Part shown: piece after piece, positions 9,674 to 20,084 of the stretch
How positions within the stretch are numbered: the first letter of the stretch is position 1
How the letters are laid out: each line of letters begins with the position of its first letter
Assembly: GCA_023245415.1 (NCBI GenBank)
Contig: JAHFKJ010000012.1
Span: forward strand, 1-42,284
Origin: Candidatus Gottesmanbacteria bacterium
Lineage (GTDB): Bacteria > Patescibacteriota > Microgenomatia > UBA10105
DNA length: 42,284 nucleotides
Direction: 5' to 3'
Made by a program: the position numbers and the translations under genes
Notes under the pieces: generated by a model
The model's input: the letters and a program-made list of their open reading frames with translations, nothing else
Database searches by the model: none
What the model was told of the DNA's origin: nothing

Positions 9674-10399
9674 TTATGGATTGGTAATTTCGCCCAGTAA
9701 CTGACCCACATAGGAAACTACCGGTATTATATGCGCAAATCGCAACCGAATTGGCCCAATCACTCCAATGGTACAGTTGAGACGCGGAGTCGATACCGCA
9801 GAATACACCATACCGCAATCAACTAAATACTGCTGTTTTAAATCTTCTCCAAAAATTACATGAAAGGGAGCCTCTTCTACGCTTTTTCCGAATAAATTAT
9901 CCCAAAAATCATACCTATCAAGTCCAGCCAAGAGCTGTTTTGTAAGAATCATATCATAAAACTCTACCGCGTCGAGTAAATAGGACGCCCCGGCATAAAA
10001 TATATCGCCATCATTTGACGTCGCAATCGCTAAAGTATGGGTTTTTTCGGCTAAGGCTCGGGTTGCTTCACGTAAGAGTTGATTATTGCGCTGGCGAAAA
10101 TCCCAGATTTTTTGCTTCACGAACACTTCATCGGTGACGGACATTTGCTCCTGCTGCATCAGGTTTTGAATATAAAACTTGAGTGCAACCGGTGTGGGAA
10201 CTCGTCCGGCGGAAGCATGAGGCTGTTTCAAAAACCCGTCTTTTGTCAGCTTCACCATTTCATTGCGGATAGTTGCTGGAGAAACTCCAAGGTTGAATTT
10301 TTTGTCCAAGGTTTCAGAGCCAACCGGCTCTGCTGTATCTATGTATTCTTCAATAATAGCCTTGAGGAGTTTAATTTGACGGTCTGTAAGTTCGTACAT
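9674..10399 (-). CDS. hrcA: Heat-inducible transcription repressor HrcA (short form)
   Basis: MYELTDRQIKLLKAIIEEYIDTAEPVGSETLDKKFNLGVSPATIRNEMVKLTKDGFLKQPHASAGRVPT. Start set at 10399 rather than GTG 10423 because the CIRCE lies just upstream. Confidence 0.93.
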   Translation of the reverse strand: MYELTDRQIKLLKAIIEEYIDTAEPVGSETLDKKFNLGVSPATIRNEMVKLTKDGFLKQPHASAGRVPTPVALKFYIQNLMQQEQMSVTDEVFVKQKIWDFRQRNNQLLREATRALAEKTHTLAIATSNDGDIFYAGASYLLDAVEFYDMILTKQLLAGLDRYDFWDNLFGKSVEEAPFHVIFGEDLKQQYLVDCGMVYSAVSTPRLNCTIGVIGPIRLRFAHIIPVVSYVGQLLGEITNP

Positions 10400-10416
10400 A
10401 AATCGCAATTTTTGAT

Positions 10417-10443
10417 TTAGCACTATTTAATCATGACTGCTAA
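10417..10443. promoter_or_regulatory. CIRCE operator (HrcA binding site)
   Basis: TTAGCACTA-N9-GACTGCTAA against consensus TTAGCACTC-N9-GAGTGCTAA: 8/9 in each arm, correct 9-nt spacer, 18 nt upstream of the hrcA ATG. Confidence 0.9.
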
Positions 10444-10677
10444 TTTTTGTCAACAGGGGATTGTGAGTTTATTTTTAGAATGATATGAAGCAACAGATTC
10501 GCCGGATGTTTGGCTTACAAAAAATTAAATCCAGAGCTATTTTCAAAATAACGACTATTTTCCTGTAATAAAAGTTCTATTTAATGACTTTCGAGTCGTT
10601 TGGGTAGAAATTCCCTATGAATATCCATCGAAGCTATTCCTTTATTTTATACCAACTCCTTAGTATGATGAGTATAT

Positions 10678-12114
10678 ATGAAGGATAGAAAAAATTTCAC
10701 CCGCAAAGTCGTATTATTTTTATGTCTTCTTGTTGGTCTCTTTTTTTTAATTCTCGCGTTTCGAAAAGCACAACAACTCCTCATTAAAGCTACCGGCACC
10801 ACAGCCGATATTGTGATTGATTTTAATTTACAGCAGGAGCCGCTTAAACCTGTCTGGAAATCATTTTCTCAAGGCGGAGAAGAATCAGTCGACATGATAG
10901 CCCCGACTGTTCCAGTAATCAAAAGTTTACAGCCTCGCTATATCCGGATTGATCATATATACGATCATTTCAACCTCGTTTCAAGGAATTCTCAAGGACA
11001 ATTGATATATAACTTCAGTCAACTTGATCAAATGGTTTCCAGCATTCGCCAAACAGGAGCTCTACCATTTTTCTCACTTTCATATATGCCACAGGTTATC
11101 GCTGAAAACGGTGACATCGTGGGCAAACCAAAAAATTGGAATGAGTGGTCACAAGTAGTCAAACGTACAGTCGAACATTACAGCAGCAAGTCTGAAATGA
11201 ATTTAACAAATATATATTATGAAGTCTGGAATGAACCGGATCTTTTCGGCAATTGGAAAAATTACGGTGATAAAAATTACTTGACGCTGTATCTTTATTC
11301 TGTTCAAGGAGCTGTTGCTGCCCAAAATACCAACTCTTTCAAAATCGGCGGTCCAGCAACGACGCAACTGTATAATTCATGGATCAAATCATTTGCCGAA
11401 TATGTAACTAAAAATAACCTGCGTCTCGACTTTTTCTCCTGGCATCGGTACGATGTCGATCCTGCTAAATTCTATCATGATGTTGCAGATGTAACGTCAT
11501 TGCTATTTCACTATCCCGAACTCGTCTCTCTTCCCCGCGTTGTCAGCGAGTGGGGATTTGATCCAGCAATTAATAACGGCTATGACGGTAATTTCGCGGC
11601 AGCTCACACAGTAGCAACGATTAGACAAACACTATCAGGTTATGACCAAATGATGGCATTTGAAGTGGTTGATGGACCAAGTCCCGAAAATAAAACCTAT
11701 TGGGGTAGATGGGGAATACTGACGCATCCCAAATTCGGGCTAAGTAAAAAACCCCGATACCAAGCTTTTGAATTACTCAACCAACTTCAAGGATCGCGCT
11801 TATATCTTAAAGGGGAAGGTACCTGGGTCAGCGGTATAGCTGTTTTTGACAAGACTAATGAAACGTTATCAACGATACTCGTTAATTTCGATCCCCAAAG
11901 TGTACATGTCGAACAAACTCCGCTGGAAATAAGAAACTTGCCGAACGGTATTTATCGCGTGAAGAAAACTCGACTCGGACAAACACCAACAGAACAAACG
12001 GTCGAAATTTCCAACCATATTTACCAAACAGAGTCAATTCTCCCAATCAATTCAATTATTTTGATTCAACTGGAAACAATCGTTAATCAAAATCTTCGTC
12101 CTCCACTATTATGA
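10678..12114 (+). CDS. Membrane-anchored glycoside hydrolase, GH39-like
   Basis: N-terminal TM; YYEVWNEPDLFGNW (acid/base Glu), FFSWHRYDVDP, RVVSEWGFDP (nucleophile Glu). Confidence 0.75.
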   Translation: MKDRKNFTRKVVLFLCLLVGLFFLILAFRKAQQLLIKATGTTADIVIDFNLQQEPLKPVWKSFSQGGEESVDMIAPTVPVIKSLQPRYIRIDHIYDHFNLVSRNSQGQLIYNFSQLDQMVSSIRQTGALPFFSLSYMPQVIAENGDIVGKPKNWNEWSQVVKRTVEHYSSKSEMNLTNIYYEVWNEPDLFGNWKNYGDKNYLTLYLYSVQGAVAAQNTNSFKIGGPATTQLYNSWIKSFAEYVTKNNLRLDFFSWHRYDVDPAKFYHDVADVTSLLFHYPELVSLPRVVSEWGFDPAINNGYDGNFAAAHTVATIRQTLSGYDQMMAFEVVDGPSPENKTYWGRWGILTHPKFGLSKKPRYQAFELLNQLQGSRLYLKGEGTWVSGIAVFDKTNETLSTILVNFDPQSVHVEQTPLEIRNLPNGIYRVKKTRLGQTPTEQTVEISNHIYQTESILPINSIILIQLETIVNQNLRPPLL

Positions 12115-12122
12115 AGCTCCCA

Positions 12123-12232
12123 CGGGCTTACGCCCGGGGTATCTTCTCCAGGTAGCTTCGTCGGGAGCGAAATCCCTCCGAAGCGAAAATTCTTCGCTTT
12201 CATCTTCGAGCTTACGCTCGCGGTTTTTCGCG
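12123..12232. repeat. Array of five small GC-rich hairpins between convergent genes
   Basis: CGGGC-TTAC-GCCCG; CTTCG-tc-GGGA...TCCC-tc-CGAAG; AAGCGAA-AATTC-TTCGCTT; CGAGC-TTAC-GCTCG; CGCG-GTTTTT-CGCG. Confidence 0.65.
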
Positions 12233-12282
12233 AAGGGGGATAATCCAGTTTAAACATTATCATAATCGCGAGATCACAAAGT

Positions 12283-13944
12283 CTATGAAATAGAATTTCC
12301 ACCATTAACAATTTGAGTCAGTTGATCAAAAAACATCCGCGGCATGCGTTTCACTCGATGAATGAGTTTAAAAAATGTCGTAACTTCTTCAATATCAAAA
12401 AACCACGCCAAAAAAATGTAAACTGACACCCCCGATGCTGAAGCGATACTTGTAAGTAGAATCAAGTCAAATACGCGGGTAGTATCATAAACCAGCTGAT
12501 CCAAAAGTTTAAGCGGCACATACAAAAAAATCCCGCTGGTAATTGAAGCAATAATCATCTTAAAAGGCGGTATACATAAACTGCCCATATCAAAACCATT
12601 GACTTTGCGATACAAAAACAGCAGCAGCAGCATTACATGAACCAGACTGGCTATCGATGTCGAAAGTGCTAAACCCCAAATTGGAAATTGAAATCCCCAC
12701 ACAAAGGCGATGCTAAGTACAGTATTCGTAAAAATCGAAATTCCCGCAAGAATTACCGGTGTTTTAGTGTCATGAAGTGCGTAAAAAGCTCGCGCAAAAA
12801 CCTGGACTAGACTTTGTGCAAATATTGAAATGGCAAACAAAGATAATGTTTTACCTGTCAAAACAGTAGCCGGCCAATCAAATTTAACTGATCCGTACAC
12901 CAGGCGTACTATCGGTGTGCGTAAAACTGCTAAAAATACAGATGCCGGCATGACCCAGAATAAAATTTGATGCATTGATGCTAATATTAATTTTTTAAAT
13001 GCTGCATAATCTTTTTTGGCGGCTTCAAGTGAAAATACCGGTAAAGCTGCTTGTGCGAAAGTAGCCCCAAATAGATTTATTGGCTGATTCTGCAGTTGTT
13101 GTGCCAGATAAAAAATTCGAATATTACGTGTACCTAAATAAGAAGCTAAGATCAAATCTATCGTTGTGTCGAGCTGCGACACAGCTAACCCTAATGTTCT
13201 GGGTAACATGAGTGAAAATACGCGCCTGACTCCTTGATCTTTTACATCCAGCTTGAAACTATGACGATAACCCAAATGCCAAATTAAAGGAATTTGAATA
13301 ATTAAGAAAAACATTGCTCCAATAACTACTCCCCAAACTGCCCCATACAAACCGAAGTGTCCGGCAAACAACCAAACACCCAAAATTATACCCAAGTTAT
13401 AAGCGATAGGAGCCAGGGCCGGTAATATAAAATGCTGCATTGACTGCAGCATACCAACAATATAATTTCCGATTATCAGAGGCAAGAGCTGCCCAATAAG
13501 CATTACACGAGTAAACAACACCATCAGATCTCTTTCCCTATCATTAAAACCTGGTACAATCAAATTCGAAACTGGCCGGGCAAAAATAAAGAGTATAACC
13601 GACACACACCCCACAATGAGAATACTGATATTCATTACTTTTGCAGCTAACGCAAAAGCGTAATTCCTATTTTCTTGTACCAGTATATTGGTAAACACGG
13701 GAATAAATGCCGTTGATAATGCACCCAAAATCGTTAGTTCAAAAAGTAAATTTGGCAAACGAAATGCTGCAGTATATATTCCCAACTCGTCGGGTTTGAA
13801 ATAAGCGTTCAAAAGGCGCTCGCGAACCAAACCAAGAATTCCTGATATCAAAGTTGCAGCCATGATGACCGCAGCTGCTGACAAAATGCTTCCCTGTTTT
13901 TTATTGATTAGCCAAGTTATGTGGCGAAATATTGAGTTGATCAC
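12283..13944 (-). CDS. murJ: Lipid II flippase MurJ (MviN family)
   Basis: SAAAVIMAATLISGILGLVRERLLNAYF, ELTILGALSTAFIPVFT; about 14 TM segments; 553 aa. Confidence 0.93.
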   Translation of the reverse strand: MINSIFRHITWLINKKQGSILSAAAVIMAATLISGILGLVRERLLNAYFKPDELGIYTAAFRLPNLLFELTILGALSTAFIPVFTNILVQENRNYAFALAAKVMNISILIVGCVSVILFIFARPVSNLIVPGFNDRERDLMVLFTRVMLIGQLLPLIIGNYIVGMLQSMQHFILPALAPIAYNLGIILGVWLFAGHFGLYGAVWGVVIGAMFFLIIQIPLIWHLGYRHSFKLDVKDQGVRRVFSLMLPRTLGLAVSQLDTTIDLILASYLGTRNIRIFYLAQQLQNQPINLFGATFAQAALPVFSLEAAKKDYAAFKKLILASMHQILFWVMPASVFLAVLRTPIVRLVYGSVKFDWPATVLTGKTLSLFAISIFAQSLVQVFARAFYALHDTKTPVILAGISIFTNTVLSIAFVWGFQFPIWGLALSTSIASLVHVMLLLLFLYRKVNGFDMGSLCIPPFKMIIASITSGIFLYVPLKLLDQLVYDTTRVFDLILLTSIASASGVSVYIFLAWFFDIEEVTTFFKLIHRVKRMPRMFFDQLTQIVNGGNSIS

Positions 13945-14066
13945 GCTTTTACCAGTATTATAACGTTAAACACGAACCTGGCAAAGACCGAAAAAATAGA
14001 GCGAATTTGCTAAAACCTCCATTTTACCGTATAATTTATTACTTATTGATTTTAAAAATATAAAGT

Positions 14067-14324
14067 ATGCCTATTATTCACTCTGCAATCAAAAAATTAC
14101 GCCAGGACGAGAAACACTATGAACAAAATAAATTAGTCAAATTGATGTTGCGTAAAACAATTCGCGAATTTAAAAAAGCTCCTTCCTCTGAAAAAATGAG
14201 TAAAGTTTATAAAAAACTTGATATGGCGGCAAAAAAACTCATTATTCACCAAAATAAAGCCGCACGACTTAAATCACATCTTTCCCGACACCTCAATCAC
14301 CCGAAAAGTGGATTGACCTCTTAA
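14067..14324 (+). CDS. rpsT: 30S ribosomal protein bS20
   Basis: MPIIHSAIKKLRQDEKHYEQNKLVKLMLRKTIREFKK...KLDMAAKKLIIHQNKAARLKSHLSRHL. Confidence 0.92.
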   Translation: MPIIHSAIKKLRQDEKHYEQNKLVKLMLRKTIREFKKAPSSEKMSKVYKKLDMAAKKLIIHQNKAARLKSHLSRHLNHPKSGLTS

Positions 14325-14486
14325 CAAAATTCGACTACACTTAGATCACATTAAGTCTAAAATTATCAATCTCTCTAAAATCTTGTTAGTGCTAAAAAGC
14401 ACATACCGAATATCGCACAAAATTTAGTTTGGGAGAATTATTTTAAAGTGCATTTAGTGAAGCATTTAGTATAAAAAAAAATGTGA

Positions 14487-15062
14487 TTGAAAATGCCTGC
14501 CAAAACAATCAATTTATTACCGCGAAAAGATTTTGATAAAACTACGTTGGGAAAGTTTTTACGCTGGTCTCTAACGTACGGACGCTATATTATAATCTGT
14601 ACAGAAATCATCGTACTGCTTGCATTTATTTACCGGTTTAGCCTCGATCGACAAATAACAGATTTAGGCGATGAAATTGACCAAAAATCGGCAATTATTT
14701 CTGCCAACCAGGTATTTGAACTACAGTTTCGCAACCTTCAATCCCGTACAAACCATATCGGTGAATTGTTTACCAATCAAGATTTAGTATTAAAAATTAT
14801 TCATAAACTCGAAACCATAACTCCCGCCGGTATCAAGTATACTAATTTTTCTTACTCTGGAAGAGTTGTTAATATAGTTGCCTCTACTCAAACCAATATT
14901 CAACTTGCACAATTTTTGAATAATTTAAATGCTACCCCGCAGTTTACTAAAATCAATATTGAAAGTATCAGTAAAACTAAGGGAGCAAATGGTACGATCA
15001 CATTTCAATTCTCAACAACAGTCTTGGATAATTTTGACAATCAACAGGCGTTTAATTTATGA
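14487..15062 (+). CDS. pilN: PilN-like type IV pilus assembly protein
   Basis: INLLPRKDF motif, single TM, periplasmic coiled coil; adjacent to a PilO-like gene. Confidence 0.72.
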   Translation: MKMPAKTINLLPRKDFDKTTLGKFLRWSLTYGRYIIICTEIIVLLAFIYRFSLDRQITDLGDEIDQKSAIISANQVFELQFRNLQSRTNHIGELFTNQDLVLKIIHKLETITPAGIKYTNFSYSGRVVNIVASTQTNIQLAQFLNNLNATPQFTKINIESISKTKGANGTITFQFSTTVLDNFDNQQAFNL

Positions 15063-15769
15063 ATGATTTAACTCCAACTCATCATTATCGCCGATTTTAC
15101 AAAAATTATGCTCAACTATTTAAAAGTACTGAGGTGCAGGCATATACAATGGTAGCTCTTTCTCTGTTTACTATAAGTTTTTTTGGCGCGTTTGCCATCC
15201 GTCCAACACTCAAAACAATTTCTTTACTCAAACGACAAATTACTGACCGGATAGAGGTTAATCAAAAACTTGAAGAAAAAATCAATGCGCTCATCTTGGC
15301 ACAAGAAGAATATCAACGTATTGATAAAGATCTTTCTTCAATTTATAGTTTATTACCGGAAAAGACTGAATTTCCGGTGTTTCTTCGTAAACTGGAAGCG
15401 ATGACGCTGGGCAATGGCGCAACGATCTCTAGTATTCAATTTGACCCCATAGTTTTGTACGCTCAGTCTCAAACACCTCCCTCGGCAACTACCAAACCAA
15501 ACGCCACAATTCCGGGACAAAATTCCCCAAAAGTTGTTCCTTTACTACCTCTACCAAATACAGATATCGGAACTACCCCTATTTTCTTTTCCCTAACACT
15601 CCAGGGCCCATATCAAAACTTAATCAACTTACTTGACCAGTTGACCAGACTCGATCGCCTGACTACTATATCTAAAGTAGACTTAACCGGAGATTCTACC
15701 AGTAAAGGAGCTGCAACACTTAATATCAGTATCCAATCACAAGCGTATTATTTTCCTGAAGTGAAATGA
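15059..15769 (+). CDS. pilO: PilO-like type IV pilus assembly protein
   Basis: Single TM, coiled coil, LLPEKTEFPVFLRKLEAMTLGNGATISSIQF; start overlaps the pilN-like stop. Confidence 0.7.
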   Translation: MNDLTPTHHYRRFYKNYAQLFKSTEVQAYTMVALSLFTISFFGAFAIRPTLKTISLLKRQITDRIEVNQKLEEKINALILAQEEYQRIDKDLSSIYSLLPEKTEFPVFLRKLEAMTLGNGATISSIQFDPIVLYAQSQTPPSATTKPNATIPGQNSPKVVPLLPLPNTDIGTTPIFFSLTLQGPYQNLINLLDQLTRLDRLTTISKVDLTGDSTSKGAATLNISIQSQAYYFPEVK

Positions 15770-15957
15770 ATAATAAGGATTGGCTTACATTATCCATATT
15801 TACTCTTATCACAGTCACTGCCTGGATTGCATTTGATGTGTATCATGCGGCTGTAACAAGAACTATAACCGAAGTACAACAACGTCTAATAGCTCCATTA
15901 AGTCCTAAACTAAATCCCGAAGTAATAGCCCAAATTCGAGCCCGAGAAAATAAGTAA
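15766..15957 (+). CDS. Small single-TM hypothetical protein in the pilN/pilO run
   Basis: 63 aa; ATG overlaps the pilO-like stop (ATGA). Confidence 0.55.
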   Translation: MNNKDWLTLSIFTLITVTAWIAFDVYHAAVTRTITEVQQRLIAPLSPKLNPEVIAQIRARENK

Positions 15958-16011
15958 ATGCGACTTCCAGTCATTGACGTAACTATTTTTTTTCATGTAG
16001 TATAGAATTAT

Positions 16012-17286
16012 ATGCAAAATGAACCGCATGTTCCAACCCTTGTGGGTATATTAATACTCTTGATTGGACTCGGGGCAACAATATTTTTAGTTGAAAACAG
16101 TACTAAATTTTTGTCATACGCCGCACCAGAAGATAAACCTCAACAAGTAACAATTGCCAATATTACTGATACTTCATTCGTTGTTTCCTGGGTCACGCAA
16201 AACCGTACGAATGGCTTTATTAAATATAAAGAAAAAAATCCCGTGAGTTTTTTAAAAATTGGTTATGACAATCGCGACAACATGATAAAAACATCAAACC
16301 GCTATACGCATTACGTCAATATCTCAAGTTTAAAATCAAATACCGGTTATGAAGTAGTAATTGTCAGCAATCAACATGAATACAATGATAATAAACTCGC
16401 TCTCAAAACTGGTTCATTGCTACCTGCACCTGCCCAGATTATTGATCCGGCGTTTGGAACTTTAATAGATGAGCGTAATCACCCTATATCTGAAGCTCTA
16501 GCTTATGTTTCTTTTGAAGGAAGCCAAATCATTTCTTCCTTAGTTAACACAGATGGCAGTTGGGTGTTGCCTTTAGGGGAAATGCGTTCACAGGAAGGTA
16601 ACCGCTATTTTGTACCATCTAACAAAGATCAGGAGCGCTTATTTTTTATCGGCCGCGAGGCACAGTCAACAGTTGTTGCCCGTATTGACAACGACGCACC
16701 ATTGCCCCCTATACGGCTTGGCGAGAACTATAACTTTACTAAACTTCAAGCATCTCGTTCTAAAGTTATATTCGCCCAGGAACAAATTGGTGGAACGCTG
16801 GTAGGTACAGCCGGAAGCAGTCTACATATAGATTTACCCGAAGCAAACGCAAACATCCCTTCAGGTAAACCCGCGTTTAAAGGGACTGCGACTGCGGATA
16901 AAAAAGTTATTATCACATTAAGCGGCGCCGCGTCAATCGTTGAAAAAATCACCAGTTCATCAAATGGCAACTGGAACTGGACACCAAAAGATATATTGAT
17001 TCCCGGCAAATATGTTGTTACGGTTGCTTCTTTTAACACAAATAATGCGCCGGTTAGCCAGGCAACTGCGTTTACAATTCTCAAAAGTGGGACATCAGTA
17101 CTTGGAGACGCGACACCATCCGCATCACTTGCACCTTCTCCCACACCATTACCGTCTTTTTCTCCATCACCGTCTGCCAGCGTCACTCCAACGACAGGTA
17201 ACTGGGAACCAACAGTTCTGGTTTTAGCAGTAGGATTTCTACTTTTGACGTTTGGATCTTTGACTTTTGTTCGAAAATTATATTAA
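16012..17286 (+). CDS. Fibronectin type III-like surface protein with LPxTG-like C-terminal TM tail
   Basis: QQVTIANITDTSFVVSWVTQNRTNGFIKY (FN3-like), Ig-like segment KPAFKGTATADKKVIITL, C-terminal TPTTGNWEPTVLVLAVGFLLLTFGSLTFVRKLY. Confidence 0.65.
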   Translation: MQNEPHVPTLVGILILLIGLGATIFLVENSTKFLSYAAPEDKPQQVTIANITDTSFVVSWVTQNRTNGFIKYKEKNPVSFLKIGYDNRDNMIKTSNRYTHYVNISSLKSNTGYEVVIVSNQHEYNDNKLALKTGSLLPAPAQIIDPAFGTLIDERNHPISEALAYVSFEGSQIISSLVNTDGSWVLPLGEMRSQEGNRYFVPSNKDQERLFFIGREAQSTVVARIDNDAPLPPIRLGENYNFTKLQASRSKVIFAQEQIGGTLVGTAGSSLHIDLPEANANIPSGKPAFKGTATADKKVIITLSGAASIVEKITSSSNGNWNWTPKDILIPGKYVVTVASFNTNNAPVSQATAFTILKSGTSVLGDATPSASLAPSPTPLPSFSPSPSASVTPTTGNWEPTVLVLAVGFLLLTFGSLTFVRKLY

Positions 17287-17335
17287 TTATAAGCATGTCA
17301 ATAAATATTTGCGTACTAGAAAATAGACTATAAAT

Positions 17336-18709
17336 ATGGATACAAATCCTCCTGATAATACAACTACACAGCAATTTAAACCAGTGCCTGAATCGACAGT
17401 GCAAGTTGAAAATATTCCGGTTCAACCAAAAATTCGCGCAAATAAATTTTTTTCCAAACTCTCACCAAAATCGCTTACGCTAATAGCCATCACTCTTTTT
17501 ATAGCTATTACCATACCGGTCGCGGTATTTTTGGCACAACAGAAGCAGGATATCCGCCAACTGGCAGCCAAGATTATTATTGGTTCCAACTACCGCGGTC
17601 CTTATAATACCAATGGACAATATGAGAATCTCTGCGGATCCGGTCCAAGAAGCATAGGTGGAGCTGATTTTTATGATTGTCCGGCTAATTGTGATCCAAC
17701 TACAGGAAATTGTACACAAGGCAATCAACCAAACTGTCAGGGAAATACGTGTGTCATAAGATGGGTTTGCGATGGAAACATGGAACAGTGTAAATCCGGT
17801 GAAACTTGGGGAACTTCTTTTAACGTTCAAGATTCTCAAAATGCAACAATGTGCGATAAAACAGTGCAAGTCGATGTGTTTGACCGGCATTGCCGTCTGG
17901 CAAACGGAAGTTGGGATACTGCATGTGACCAACCAGGAGCTTTGCAGGGATATATGGTCTGGTACTCAGGCACCGACGCTTGTACAACACAACCTCCACC
18001 CCCGCCTCCACCAGCAGGTTGTAATGGTTCAACTACAGCTGAAGTTAGCATAAATAATAGTACATCATGGATAAGTAATAATGTATCGGTTCACCGCGGT
18101 GATGTTTTTTATGGAAGAGCCAACCCTGTTTCGGGTAGAACTGTACTTATCAACCTTAATAATTTATCTCAAGCTCAATGTTCATCAGATACCTCAGCCG
18201 GCACTTGTCCTGCTTCATTGATGGTGGGGGCTGCGACTGCGATTGGTACAACATATGTAATTAATGCTTTTGAATATGGAAATGCCTGGTATATTCCAAA
18301 ACCTGGTTGCAGTGATACATTAAATGTCACCGTCGCTGCAGATCTATTGCCGACTCCAACTCCTACCCCAACACCGTCTCCTTCACCAAGTGCCACTCCA
18401 AGTCCCAGTCCAACTCCATCCCCGAGTCCGATAGCCAATCAATGTCAACAACTGGTAATTTTACGCAACAACACGCCCATTCGAGCCCAAGACGTCAATG
18501 TTGGGGATACGCTGGTATTTCGCGGTTTTGCCATCGGCAGTAATATAAGTCAAATCAGATTTATAGTAACACGCAACGCAGTTGCTGATGTACCGGTCAA
18601 TTTAACCGCTGTCTCTGATGGAAACAATACTTACCATGCAGATTTTCAATTTACTATAGCGAGCATTATGGACTATTCAATACGTACAGAACCGCTAATC
18701 GGACCATAA
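17336..18709 (+). CDS. Modular surface protein A (N-terminal TM, Cys-rich domain, TP/SP linker, C-terminal beta domain)
   Basis: [41 protein letters not shown]...[10 protein letters not shown]...[33 protein letters not shown] linker. Confidence 0.7.
   Translation: MDTNPPDNTTTQQFKPVPESTVQVENIPVQPKIRANKFFSKLSPKSLTLIAITLFIAITIPVAVFLAQQKQDIRQLAAKIIIGSNYRGPYNTNGQYENLCGSGPRSIGGADFYDCPANCDPTTGNCTQGNQPNCQGNTCVIRWVCDGNMEQCKSGETWGTSFNVQDSQNATMCDKTVQVDVFDRHCRLANGSWDTACDQPGALQGYMVWYSGTDACTTQPPPPPPPAGCNGSTTAEVSINNSTSWISNNVSVHRGDVFYGRANPVSGRTVLINLNNLSQAQCSSDTSAGTCPASLMVGAATAIGTTYVINAFEYGNAWYIPKPGCSDTLNVTVAADLLPTPTPTPTPSPSPSATPSPSPTPSPSPIANQCQQLVILRNNTPIRAQDVNVGDTLVFRGFAIGSNISQIRFIVTRNAVADVPVNLTAVSDGNNTYHADFQFTIASIMDYSIRTEPLIGP
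18349..18435 (+). repeat. (T/S-P)n coding linker repeat in protein A
   Basis: Encodes [27 protein letters not shown]. Confidence 0.85.
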
Positions 18710-18710
18710 T

Positions 18711-20081
18711 ATGTCAAAAATACGCACGGTACAATTGCTTATAATTTCGGTAATTCTTGCAGTGGCGATAATCGTCACCTCACTTTTACTCTGGAAACGC
18801 CAAACTGTCGGTCCGCTCAAAAGTAAGGCTGCAACTACTAGATCAATCACAGATGACTTCAACGGTACAACAATAAATAATAATGTCTGGACAATTGTTA
18901 ATTCTGCCTGCAATCCTACCATAACTCAAAATAATGGAGTTGCCCAAATTAGTATGCCGGCCGCTACTTTTGATTGTGGAGCAGGACTGCAAATGACGAA
19001 TATGCTAAGTGGTGATTTTTCAGTTGAAATTGATGTGCCAACGATAAGTTCGAATAATTTAGATGAGGGCCAGTTGCGTTTATATTTTGACTCCAGTCAG
19101 GGTGACGGGACATTGATTGTTACCCGCATCATCACTCAACAGGGTCAGCAGATTTTGGGCAGCTATGGTAATTCACCCACGGTGTCTTTTCAAAAATTTA
19201 TTTCTTTGAATAACCCGACATCAATACGCTTAAAACTGGTGCGCATCGGCAATGTGGGACAATTATTATATAACGACGGAAGTGGATTTGTACTTATTGG
19301 TACAGTAAACGGAATTACAACTGCTGACGGTAGACTGAATATTTTTCTTTTCCGTATGGGCGCTCACCCCGCTGTATCAGCAACTCTCGATAACTTTGCC
19401 GGTCAAATGAATTTGGTCACAGCTTCGCCTTCTCCACTTAGCAGTGAAGCTTGTGTAGTGAATTTAAACTTTTTAACCCTTGCATTTCCTCCACCTACAC
19501 CCACTCCAACACCCACTCCAACCCCAACGCCTTCGGGTACACCAACGCCTACTCCATCTGCAACTCCCACACCAACTGCTACGCCAACGCCAACCCCAAC
19601 AAGAAGTCCGAGTCCCACACCGACACCAACAAGCTCTCCGACTCCGACACCAACTCCCACTCGAAGCCCGAGTCCCACACCCACTCCGACCCCATCACCA
19701 ACACCATCGGCAACACCGACGCCGACTCCTTCACCGCTTGCTCAATGCCAAAATATCAAAATCTATAAAGTAACGGGAGATATTAATAATATTGGATCCT
19801 GGTCAGCACCTTTGATATACGCAGATTTGGGCAAATTACTGCCTGGTGAAACAATCTATATTGCTACACTCGGTTCAGTCACTAACGGAGTATTTGATCG
19901 GGCGCGTATCAGAGTAAACAGTACTGTCTGGACAACCCAAAACGAAACAACAGCAGTGAAGCCAAAATCTAACGTATTGGATCCAAATGAATTTTATGTT
20001 GCCTATACTATACCTAGCTCAGTTATTAATTTTACAATCGGCGCTGAGATTCATGAAGTAGTCGGCGACCGGTGGTATTAA
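18711..20081 (+). CDS. Modular surface protein B (TM, concanavalin/LamG-like domain, TP linker, C-terminal beta domain)
   Basis: [16 protein letters not shown]...DNFAGQMNL resembles LamG/DUF1349-type domains; [11 protein letters not shown]...[12 protein letters not shown]-terminal domain resembles the end of protein A. Confidence 0.68.
   Translation: MSKIRTVQLLIISVILAVAIIVTSLLLWKRQTVGPLKSKAATTRSITDDFNGTTINNNVWTIVNSACNPTITQNNGVAQISMPAATFDCGAGLQMTNMLSGDFSVEIDVPTISSNNLDEGQLRLYFDSSQGDGTLIVTRIITQQGQQILGSYGNSPTVSFQKFISLNNPTSIRLKLVRIGNVGQLLYNDGSGFVLIGTVNGITTADGRLNIFLFRMGAHPAVSATLDNFAGQMNLVTASPSPLSSEACVVNLNFLTLAFPPPTPTPTPTPTPTPSGTPTPTPSATPTPTATPTPTPTRSPSPTPTPTSSPTPTPTPTRSPSPTPTPTPSPTPSATPTPTPSPLAQCQNIKIYKVTGDINNIGSWSAPLIYADLGKLLPGETIYIATLGSVTNGVFDRARIRVNSTVWTTQNETTAVKPKSNVLDPNEFYVAYTIPSSVINFTIGAEIHEVVGDRWY
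19488..19737 (+). repeat. (TP)n coding linker repeat in protein B; contains repeat copy 1 (19497-19615)
   Basis: Low-complexity TP/SP codons; 119 bp exactly matches 20289-20407. Confidence 0.9.
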
Positions 20082-20084
20082 ACT

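Noticed and set aside
10485-10568. 28 aa mini-ORF MKQQIRRMFGLQKIKSRAIFKITTIFL upstream of the GH39-like gene, with a QIRRMF string reminiscent of pseudouridine synthases
   Set aside because: Too short and the match is only six residues; could be a gene remnant but cannot be supported.
12087-12311. Minus-strand 74 aa ORF
   Set aside because: Lies across the hairpin array and the ends of two convergent genes; no recognisable protein character.
14389-14402. GTGCT-AAAA-AGCAC hairpin after rpsT
   Set aside because: Short stem without a U-tract; not enough to call a terminator or operator.
19403-19684. Antisense [19 protein letters not shown]...
   Set aside because: Complement of the TP-codon linker; Gly/Val low complexity is an artefact of the repeat.
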